A stretch of DNA of 19,502 nucleotides from NCBI GenBank assembly GCA_035644895.1, contig DASQNQ010000406.1, positions 1 through 19,502 on the forward strand, read 5' to 3'. The position numbers were made by a program, and so were the translations under genes. Below, piece after piece: positions 14,341-19,502 of the stretch. The first letter of the stretch is position 1, and every line of letters starts with the position of its first letter. This DNA comes from Falsiroseomonas sp035644895. GTDB lineage: Bacteria; Pseudomonadota; Alphaproteobacteria; Acetobacterales; Acetobacteraceae. The notes beneath the pieces are model-generated. The model did no database searches. It saw only the letters and a program-made list of their open reading frames with translations, and was not told where the DNA came from.

Positions 14341-15315
14341 ATGCTGACCCGCCGTGCGCTGGCTGCCGCCGCGCTCGCCCTGCCCCTTGCCGCCCGCGCG
14401 CAGCAGGCCTGGCCCTCGCGCAACGTGCGTCTCATCATCCCCTTCCCGCCCGGCGGCGCGGCGGACCTCGTCGGGCGTATGCTGGCCGCGCACCTGCAGG
14501 GCGCGACCGGCCGCCCGTTCGTGGTGGAGAACCGGGGCGGCGCGGGCAGCGCGATCGGCGTGGACGCGCTGGCGAAGGCTCCGCCGGACGGCTACACGAT
14601 CGGCCTCATCAACATCGCGGCGAACGCCATCCTGCCAGCGGTGCGGCGCCAGCCCCTGCCCTACCGGCCCATCGAGGATTTCGCGCCCATCGCCAACCTG
14701 GCCGTGACGCCCGCGCTGGTGCTGGTGAACCCGCAGCGCCTGCCCGATGTGCGCAGCGTCGCGGAGCTGGTCGCCGCGGCGAAGGCGCGGCCGGAGGCGA
14801 TCGACTTCGGCTCGTCCGGCGTCGGCTCCTCGCTGCATCTCGGCATGGAGCTCTTCATGCAGAAGGCGGGCATCCGCATGACGCATGTGCCCTTCAACGG
14901 CGGCGGGCCGCTGCTGCAGGCACTCACGGCCGGCACCATCGACGTCTCGCTCGACGTCGCGGCCACCACGGCGCAGCTCATCCGCGACGGGCGCATCCGC
15001 GCGCTCGCCACCACCGCGCCGCAGCGCATGCCGGACTACCCGGACCTGCCCGCATTGAACGAGACCTATCCCGGCGCGGAGCTCGCCTCCTGGCACGGCC
15101 TTGCCGCGCCGGCCGGCACGCCCGCGCCGGTGCTGGATCGCCTGGCGGCCGAGACCCAGCGCTTCCTCTCGCTGCCGGAGACGCAGGAGCGCTACAGGTC
15201 CCTGTTCCTGGAGATGCCGCGTCAGACCACGCCCGCCGCCTTCGCCGGCTTCATGCGGCAGGAGTTGGACACCTTCCGCGAACTGGCGCGCGCCCAGGGC
15301 ATCGTGGTGGAGTGA
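14341..15315 (+). CDS. Bug/TctC-family periplasmic substrate-binding protein (set B)
   Basis: A 324-residue Bug-family binding protein. The signal peptide is MLTRRALAAAALALPLAARA, cut before QQAW. Motifs are VRLIIPFPPGGAAD, VVENRGGAGSAIGVD, PPDGYTIGLINIAANAILP, DFGSSGVGSSLHLGME and RMTHVPFNGGG. The NIAANAILPAV and GSSLHLGME segments match the set A Bug protein and not the other two in this window, so these two form a pair. The ATG follows GAGAGGA at normal spacing; the longer open frame to the left is antisense to the lyase gene and is rejected. It is divergent from the lyase gene and followed by a hairpin-containing gap, so it may be a single-gene transcript. Confidence 0.94.
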   Translation: MLTRRALAAAALALPLAARAQQAWPSRNVRLIIPFPPGGAADLVGRMLAAHLQGATGRPFVVENRGGAGSAIGVDALAKAPPDGYTIGLINIAANAILPAVRRQPLPYRPIEDFAPIANLAVTPALVLVNPQRLPDVRSVAELVAAAKARPEAIDFGSSGVGSSLHLGMELFMQKAGIRMTHVPFNGGGPLLQALTAGTIDVSLDVAATTAQLIRDGRIRALATTAPQRMPDYPDLPALNETYPGAELASWHGLAAPAGTPAPVLDRLAAETQRFLSLPETQERYRSLFLEMPRQTTPAAFAGFMRQELDTFRELARAQGIVVE

Positions 15316-15330
15316 TGCGGCCCGCGAGAT

Positions 15331-15346
15331 GCGCCATGGCTGGCGC
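15331..15346 (+). terminator. Hairpin after the set B Bug gene
   Basis: GCGCCA, a 4-base loop and TGGCGC form a compact perfect 6-bp GC-rich stem 16 bases after the stop codon at 15315. There is no T-run, so intrinsic termination is only possible, not shown. Confidence 0.3.
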
Positions 15347-15397
15347 GATGCCGGTCCTGCGGCGCTTCGCACGCGCGCCCGGCAGAGCCTTCCGGAA

Positions 15398-15419
15398 CGC
15401 TCCATACGCTGACGGAGCG
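15398..15419. promoter_or_regulatory. Inverted repeat upstream of the third-region Bug gene
   Basis: CGCTCC and GGAGCG are perfect 6-base arms around ATACGCTGAC, 125 bases ahead of the Bug gene at 15545. The GCTCC/GGAGC arms and the ACGCTGA core also occur, with arms in the opposite order, in the dyad at 18292-18320. It could be a regulator site or a terminator. The remaining part of the 229-base gap shows no clear promoter. Confidence 0.25.
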
Positions 15420-15544
15420 ATGACGCGCCGGCGGCGCCACCGACCCGACCGGGCGAACCCTGGCCGAAAGCATGCGGCCGGGCACCCCCTTCCCCTTGCG
15501 TGCAGATTGAGGCCGAATGGCTGCCGGCACGGGAGGAAACCGGC

Positions 15545-16516
15545 ATGAGGCTCGCACGGCGCGGAACGCTCGCCTTACCCCTGCTGGTGCTGCCCGCCGT
15601 CGCGCGGGCGCAGTCCGGCGCCTATCCGTCGCGCCCTGTCCGCATCGTCGTCTCCTTCACGCCGGGCGGCACGACGGACATCATCGCCCGCCTCGTCGGC
15701 GCGCAGCTCTCGGAACGCTGGGGCCAACCGGTGGTGATCGACAACCGCCCCGGCGCGGGCGGCAACATCGGGACGGAGCATGTCGCCCGCTCCGCGCCCG
15801 ACGGCTACACGCTGCTGGTCGGCTCGGTGGGGCCGCTCGCGGTCAACATGTCGCTCTATCGGTCCATGCCCTACGACACGTTGCGGGACCTGGCGCCCGT
15901 CGTGCTGCTGGCCGGGGTGCCCAACGTGCTGGTCGTGCCGCCACGGCTGCAGGTGGCCGACCTTGCGGGGCTGGTCGCGGAGGCAAGGCGGCGGCCGGGG
16001 CAACTCAGCTACGGCTCGACCGGCGTCGGCACCTCCTCCCACCTGTCCGGCACCATGCTGGACAGCATGGCCGGGATCTCCACCCTGCACGTGCCCTATC
16101 GCGGCGCGGTGGCCCTGAACGACCTGCTGAGCGGGCGCATCGACTTCATGTTCGCGACCATCCCCTCGGTCATCGAGCAGATCCGCGGCGGGCGGCTCAG
16201 GCCCATCGCGGTCACCAGCACGCGCCGCTCGCGTTCGATGCCGGAGGTGCCGGCCATGGCGGAGTTGGGCTTCCCCGACTTCGATGCCTCCTCATGGTTC
16301 GGGATCGTGGCGCCGGCGCGGACGCCGGATGCCATCGTCAGCCGCATCGCCGCCGATGCGCAGGAGGTGCTGCGCGACCCCGGGATCGAACGCAAGATGG
16401 TCGAGCAGGGCGCCGACCTGTCCGGCGACGGGCCGGAGGAGTTCCGGCGCTTCATCGACCGCGAGATCCGCCGCTGGGCCACCATCGTCCGCGCGGCGGG
16501 CGCCGTCGCCGAGTAG
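15545..16516 (+). CDS. Bug/TctC-family periplasmic substrate-binding protein (third region)
   Basis: A 323-residue Bug-family binding protein. The signal peptide is MRLARRGTLALPLLVLPAVARA, followed by the mature start QSGAYPSRPVRIVVSF. Motifs are FTPGGTTDIIARL, VVIDNRPGAGGNIGTE, APDGYTLLVGSVG and LHVPYRGAVALNDLLSG. A strong ribosome site (GGGAGGA, seven bases) fixes the ATG. It leads a rightward cluster with a class II aldolase-family protein, a LysR regulator and the galB/galC-like genes, so an aromatic acid or a related carboxylate is a reasonable ligand guess. It lacks the motif block shared by the set A and set B Bug proteins. No TctA/TctB genes are visible. Confidence 0.94.
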   Translation: MRLARRGTLALPLLVLPAVARAQSGAYPSRPVRIVVSFTPGGTTDIIARLVGAQLSERWGQPVVIDNRPGAGGNIGTEHVARSAPDGYTLLVGSVGPLAVNMSLYRSMPYDTLRDLAPVVLLAGVPNVLVVPPRLQVADLAGLVAEARRRPGQLSYGSTGVGTSSHLSGTMLDSMAGISTLHVPYRGAVALNDLLSGRIDFMFATIPSVIEQIRGGRLRPIAVTSTRRSRSMPEVPAMAELGFPDFDASSWFGIVAPARTPDAIVSRIAADAQEVLRDPGIERKMVEQGADLSGDGPEEFRRFIDREIRRWATIVRAAGAVAE

Positions 16517-16530
16517 GAGGACACCGCATC

Positions 16531-17328
16531 ATGCCCGAGAGTGCCGCCGACCGCTTCCGCATCCCCTCGCTCCGCGACCGCGTGACGCCGGAGGAGTGGC
16601 AGGCGCGCGTGGACCTGGCCGCCTGCTACCGCCTGCTGGAGATCTACGGCATGGCGGACATGGGCGCGAACCACGTCTCGCTCGCCGTGCCCGGGGAGGA
16701 TGGCGCCTTTCTCATCAACGCCTATGGCATGCTCTACGAGGAGATCACGGCCTCCTCCCTCGTCAAGATCGACGTCCACGGCAACACGCTGATGAAGCCG
16801 GACTTCCCGGACGGGCTGAACTACGGCGTGAACCGCGCGGGCTTCGTGATCCATGGCGCGATCCATGCGGCGAGGCCCGACTACGCCTGCGTCATCCACA
16901 CCCACACCTGGCCGGGCATGGCGGTCAGCTCGCTTGAATGCGGGCTGCTGCCGATGACCCAGACGGCGATGCGCTTCGCCAAGGTCGGCTACCACGACTA
17001 CGAGGGCGTGGTGCTGGACCTCTCGATGCAGGAGCGGCTGGTGCGCGACCTGGCCGACTTCCCGGCGCTGATCCTGCGCAACCACGGCCTGCTCACCGTC
17101 GGGCGCACGATCGGAGAGGCGTTCAACTGGATGCACAGGCTCGAGCTGTCCTGCAAGGCGCAGCTCGCCGCGCAGGCCACTGGCCAGAAGATCATCCAGG
17201 TGCCCGAGCGCGTGGTCGAGGAGACCTGGAACAACTACCAGCCCGGCACGCGCCGGCCCTATGGCGTGATGGAGTGGCCCGCCCTGCTGCGCAAGCTGGA
17301 CCGCATCGACCCGAGTTACCGGAGCTAG
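16531..17328 (+). CDS. Class II aldolase/adducin family protein
   Basis: A 265-residue protein of the class II aldolase/adducin fold, which uses a divalent metal. Visible metal-site residues are H123-x-H125 (VIHTHTWPG) and H185 (LRNHGLLTVG). The position four residues before the conserved H108 (NRAGFVIHGAIH), where sugar-phosphate aldolases of this family have the catalytic Glu, appears by eye to be Gly (G104). This is typical of the broader adducin-like branch rather than of true fuculose- or ribulose-phosphate aldolases. GGAGG lies ten bases ahead of the ATG, and the gene starts 14 bases after the Bug gene stop. Next to ring-cleavage lower-pathway genes it could be a decarboxylase or aldolase acting on an aromatic acid derivative, as some family members decarboxylate dihydroxyphthalates. 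That role is speculative. Confidence 0.88.
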   Translation: MPESAADRFRIPSLRDRVTPEEWQARVDLAACYRLLEIYGMADMGANHVSLAVPGEDGAFLINAYGMLYEEITASSLVKIDVHGNTLMKPDFPDGLNYGVNRAGFVIHGAIHAARPDYACVIHTHTWPGMAVSSLECGLLPMTQTAMRFAKVGYHDYEGVVLDLSMQERLVRDLADFPALILRNHGLLTVGRTIGEAFNWMHRLELSCKAQLAAQATGQKIIQVPERVVEETWNNYQPGTRRPYGVMEWPALLRKLDRIDPSYRS

Positions 17329-17353
17329 CCGCCCGGCCCGGGGTTCCCCGCCC

Positions 17354-18361
17354 GTGCCGCGCCGCTACCTCGACCAGCGCCTCAAGCTGCCGCTGCTGCG
17401 GATCGCCGATGCGCTGGAGGCGCATGGAAGCCTGCTGAAGGCGGCATCTTCCCTCGGCGTCGGTCAGCCCGCGCTGACGCGCAGCCTGGCCGAGCTGGAG
17501 GAGATCGCGGGCGCGCGGTTGTTCGAGCGGCATGCCCGCGGCGTGCGGCCGACGGAGGCCGGGCGCGTGATGATCCGCCTCGCCCGGCGCGTGCTGGCAG
17601 AGCTGCGCCGTGCCGACGAGGAGCTGGACCAGGTCGGTAGCGCCGGCGGCGGCAGCGTCGCCATCGGCGTGCTGCCTGTCGCGGCCGTCGGCGTGCTGCC
17701 CGGTGCGCTCATCCGCCTGAAGCACCGCCACCCGGCGATCCAGGTGCGCCTGCAGCAGGGCCGCACGGAGGAGCTGCTGCCCCTCCTCGCCGCGCGGGAG
17801 GTGGAGATGGTGGTGGGGCGCCTCTACCCGCCCGCCACGCAGGACGGCTTCCTGCGGGAGGCGCTTTGGGCGGAGCCGATCTCCGTCCTCGCCCGCGCGG
17901 ACCACCCCATCCTGGCGACGGCAGGCCCGGTGGCGAAGGAGGCGCTGGCCCGGCACGAGCTGGTTCTGCCCACGGTCAGCCAGCGGGTCGGGCAGGAGAT
18001 CGAGCAGCTTCTCTCGCTGCTCGGCCTCTCGCCCGCGGCGCCGCTGCGCTCCTCCTCCTACGGCTTCATCCGGGAGATGCTGCTGGCGACCGACTGCCTC
18101 TCCGTCATGCCGCGCCTGATGATGGCGGGCGACCTGCTGCGCGGGGCGCTGCGCGTCGTCCCGCTGCCCATCCCGGCGCCGCCCCGCCCGGCCGGGCTGA
18201 TACTGCCGCCGGGCGAGCCGCCATCACCCGCCGCGGCCGCCTTCCTGGGCTGCCTGCGCGAGCACCTGGCGGAGATCGCGGCCCGTGGCCTCGGAGCTAT
18301 GCCTGACGCTGATAGCTCCGCCGCAACTCCGGATGGGACGCGCGGCCGTCGCCGCGGCTAG
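17354..18361 (+). CDS. LysR-family transcriptional regulator
   Basis: A 335-residue LysR-type regulator. The N-terminal helix-turn-helix is at about 27-49 (LLKAASSLGVGQPALTRSLAELE), followed by LFERHARGVRPTEAG, the usual wing and linker region. The effector domain (about 95-305) starts at GSVAIGVLPVAAVGVLPGAL and contains EVEMVVGRLYPP. The last 25 residues are low-complexity and lie over a perfect dyad in the DNA. The start is a GTG with a poor ribosome site, 25 bases after the class II aldolase gene, so read-through translation or coupling is likely. The pattern resembles the GbpR/PcaQ-like group. Its likely targets are the PIG-L/GalB-like gene 32 bases downstream and possibly the Bug-led cluster. 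The inducer is unknown. Confidence 0.93.
   Translation: MPRRYLDQRLKLPLLRIADALEAHGSLLKAASSLGVGQPALTRSLAELEEIAGARLFERHARGVRPTEAGRVMIRLARRVLAELRRADEELDQVGSAGGGSVAIGVLPVAAVGVLPGALIRLKHRHPAIQVRLQQGRTEELLPLLAAREVEMVVGRLYPPATQDGFLREALWAEPISVLARADHPILATAGPVAKEALARHELVLPTVSQRVGQEIEQLLSLLGLSPAAPLRSSSYGFIREMLLATDCLSVMPRLMMAGDLLRGALRVVPLPIPAPPRPAGLILPPGEPPSPAAAAFLGCLREHLAEIAARGLGAMPDADSSAATPDGTRGRRRG
18292..18320. promoter_or_regulatory. Perfect 9-bp dyad with T-N11-A geometry, candidate LysR site
   Basis: CGGAGCTAT and ATAGCTCCG flank an 11-base spacer (GCCTGACGCTG). The arms are perfectly complementary and meet the spacer as T-N11-A, the classic LysR-type binding pattern. The site lies inside the last codons of the LysR gene, 73 bases ahead of the galB-like ATG, a normal activator position. 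As RNA the arms would also form a hairpin, so an attenuator or terminator is the alternative. Confidence 0.5.
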
Positions 18362-18393
18362 GTTCCGCCCTGCCCCTGCCGGGAGAAGGATTG

Positions 18394-19110
18394 ATGAGCA
18401 ACACCGCCCTGGTCGTCAGCGCCCATTCCGCGGATTTCGTGTGGCGGGCAGGCGGCGCCATCGCGCTGCACGCGGCGCGCGGCTGGCAGATGACGGTGCT
18501 CTGCCTGTCCTACGGGGAGCGGGGCGAGAGCGCGAAGCTCTGGCGGCAGCCCGGCATGACTCTCGAGCGCGTGAAGCAGGCGCGGGAGGCCGAGGCGCGG
18601 CGCGCGGCCGAGGTGCTGGGCGTGCACGACATCCAGTTCTGGGACCTCGGCGACTACCCGATCAACCTCACCCAGGACGCCTTCTTCCGGCTGGTGGATG
18701 TCTATCGCGCCATCCACCCGAAATTCATGCTCACGCATTCCGAAAGGGACATCTACAACCACGACCACCCGGCGGTGACAGCCTGGGCGCAGAACGCCCG
18801 CATCACGGCCCAGGCGCACGGACACAACCCCGGCCAGAAGGTGCTCGGCGCGCCACCCGTCTTCCTGTTCGAGCCGCACCAGCCAGAACAGTGCGAATGG
18901 AAGCCCGACGTGCTGCTCGACATCTCCCCGGTCTGGGACCGGAAGCGGGCCGCCATCGAGTGCATGGAGGGGCAGGAGCACCTCTGGGAGTACTACACCC
19001 GGGTTGCGCTCCAGCGCGGCGCGCAGGCGGCGCGGAACTCGGAGAAGGCGATCAAGCATGGGGAGGGCTACCAATCCGTCTTCCCGCATGTGGTGGAGAC
19101 GCTGGCATGA
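18394..19110 (+). CDS. galB: PIG-L family protein, probable 4-oxalomesaconate hydratase (GalB-like)
   Basis: A 238-residue protein of the PIG-L/LmbE metal-dependent family. The zinc motif usually written AHPDD appears as AHSADF (10-15), keeping H11 and D14, with a second metal motif NHDHP (122-126). The sequence SAHSADFVWRAGG, LSYGERGESAKLW, FEPHQPEQCEWKP and GQEHLWEYYTRVALQRG is the pattern I associate with GalB of Pseudomonas putida, which hydrates 4-oxalomesaconate to 4-carboxy-4-hydroxy-2-oxoadipate in gallate degradation. GGGAGAAGGA precedes the ATG at 18394; a TTG one codon earlier is less likely. Its TGA overlaps the ATG of an RraA-like aldolase gene, the next enzyme of the same pathway, which strongly supports the assignment. 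Confidence 0.88.
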   Translation: MSNTALVVSAHSADFVWRAGGAIALHAARGWQMTVLCLSYGERGESAKLWRQPGMTLERVKQAREAEARRAAEVLGVHDIQFWDLGDYPINLTQDAFFRLVDVYRAIHPKFMLTHSERDIYNHDHPAVTAWAQNARITAQAHGHNPGQKVLGAPPVFLFEPHQPEQCEWKPDVLLDISPVWDRKRAAIECMEGQEHLWEYYTRVALQRGAQAARNSEKAIKHGEGYQSVFPHVVETLA

Positions 19111-19502
19111 CCGGCGTCGTCCGGCGCGACCCGCCGCGCGTCGCGCCCGAGCTGGCCGCCCGCTTCGCCCCCTTTGGCGTCGCCACGGTCCATGAGGCGC
19201 AGGGGCGCCGCGGCCTGCTGCAGTCCCACATGCGCCCCGTCTTCCCCCGCGCGCGCGCCGTCGGGACCGCCGTGACGGTTTCCATTCCGCCGGGTGACAA
19301 CTGGATGTTCCACGTCGCCGTGGAGCAGTGCCGGGCGGGCGACATCCTCGTCGTGGCGCCCACCTCCCCCTCCGACGCCGGCTACTTCGGCGAGCTGCTG
19401 GCCTGTTCCCTCGCCGCACGGGGCGTGGTCGGGCTGGTGACGGAGACCGGCTGCCGCGACGTCGCGGCGCTGGAGGAAATGCGCTTCCCCGTCTGGTCAC
19501 GC
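19107..19502 (+). CDS. galC: RraA-like 4-carboxy-4-hydroxy-2-oxoadipate aldolase (GalC-like), 3' end cut
   Basis: The first 132 codons are in the window, out of about 220-230 usual for the family. The RraA/HMG-CHA aldolase pattern is clear: FGVATVHEAQGRRG near the N-terminus, AVGTAVTV, GDILVVAP, the GELLA block (95-99) and the catalytic R117-D118 in TGCRDVAAL. These enzymes split 4-carboxy-4-hydroxy-2-oxoadipate into pyruvate and oxaloacetate and often decarboxylate oxaloacetate as well. The ATG overlaps the stop of the GalB-like gene (ATGA), so the two enzymes are translationally coupled and catalyse consecutive steps. RraA-like proteins without aldolase activity exist, but the R-D pair and the gene context argue for the aldolase. 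Confidence 0.87.
   Translation, partial: MTGVVRRDPPRVAPELAARFAPFGVATVHEAQGRRGLLQSHMRPVFPRARAVGTAVTVSIPPGDNWMFHVAVEQCRAGDILVVAPTSPSDAGYFGELLACSLAARGVVGLVTETGCRDVAALEEMRFPVWSR

Noticed and set aside
14236..15546. Leftward extension of the set B lyase frame by over 400 codons
   Set aside because: The extension is antisense to the set B Bug gene and has no family similarity. The lyase starts at 14235 with a good ribosome site.
15517..16530. Rightward frame extending the class II aldolase protein upstream
   Set aside because: It overlaps the Bug gene in another frame with Arg/His-rich nonsense sequence. The ATG at 16531 with GGAGG is the real start.
17332..17352. CGGGGTTCCCCG palindrome ahead of the LysR gene
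   Set aside because: The stem would be nearly loop-free and is simple GC sequence in a 25-base gap; chance is a sufficient explanation.

Overview
The window is very GC-rich and densely coded, with many ATGA stop/start overlaps. It carries four Bug-type (TctC) periplasmic binding proteins, enolase-superfamily enzymes, IclR and LysR regulators and a CUT1 ABC transporter. This fits an alphaproteobacterium of the Acetobacteraceae/Roseomonas type or a similar environmental proteobacterium; that placement is inferred from style and gene families, not from a marker gene. I recognise 19 protein genes, two of them cut by the window edges. I see no tRNA, rRNA, CRISPR array, insertion sequence or integrase, and no gene-free stretch longer than 300 bases.

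Region 1 (1-8681, all minus strand) reads as one sugar-acid type catabolic operon. In transcription order it holds an IclR regulator, a second IclR regulator fused in frame to an SMP-30/gluconolactonase domain, a sugar-type solute-binding protein, MalF-like and MalG-like permeases, a short-chain dehydrogenase, a mandelate racemase/muconate lactonizing-type enzyme and a Bug protein that runs off the left edge. No ABC ATPase is present. Dehydrogenase, lactonase and enolase-superfamily dehydratase, plus the DHDPS-family lyases next door, are the parts of a non-phosphorylative sugar oxidation route. The substrate cannot be read from the sequence. Candidate operators are a pair of 11-bp palindromes centred 20 bp apart before the fusion gene, and a 17-bp near-perfect palindrome between the first IclR gene and the divergent DHDPS-family gene.

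Region 2 (8825-15315) holds two related but rearranged sets of the same three families: a DHDPS-family lyase, a Bug protein and an enolase-superfamily enzyme. Set A runs rightward as lyase, Bug, enolase-type. Set B has the enolase-type and lyase genes leftward and the Bug gene divergent. The two enolase-type genes converge on a short gap with a hairpin. Both lyases keep the Schiff-base lysine but lack the usual Thr-Thr and Tyr motifs, and the enolase-type paralogs differ at one likely active-site Asp.

Region 3 (15545-19502, plus strand) holds a fourth Bug protein, a class II aldolase/adducin-family protein, a LysR regulator, a PIG-L family protein closely resembling 4-oxalomesaconate hydratase (GalB) and the start of an RraA-like 4-carboxy-4-hydroxy-2-oxoadipate aldolase (GalC). 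The last two are consecutive lower-pathway steps of gallate/protocatechuate 4,5-cleavage, giving pyruvate and oxaloacetate. A perfect 9-bp dyad with T-N11-A geometry lies inside the 3' end of the LysR gene just ahead of galB and is a good candidate LysR site.
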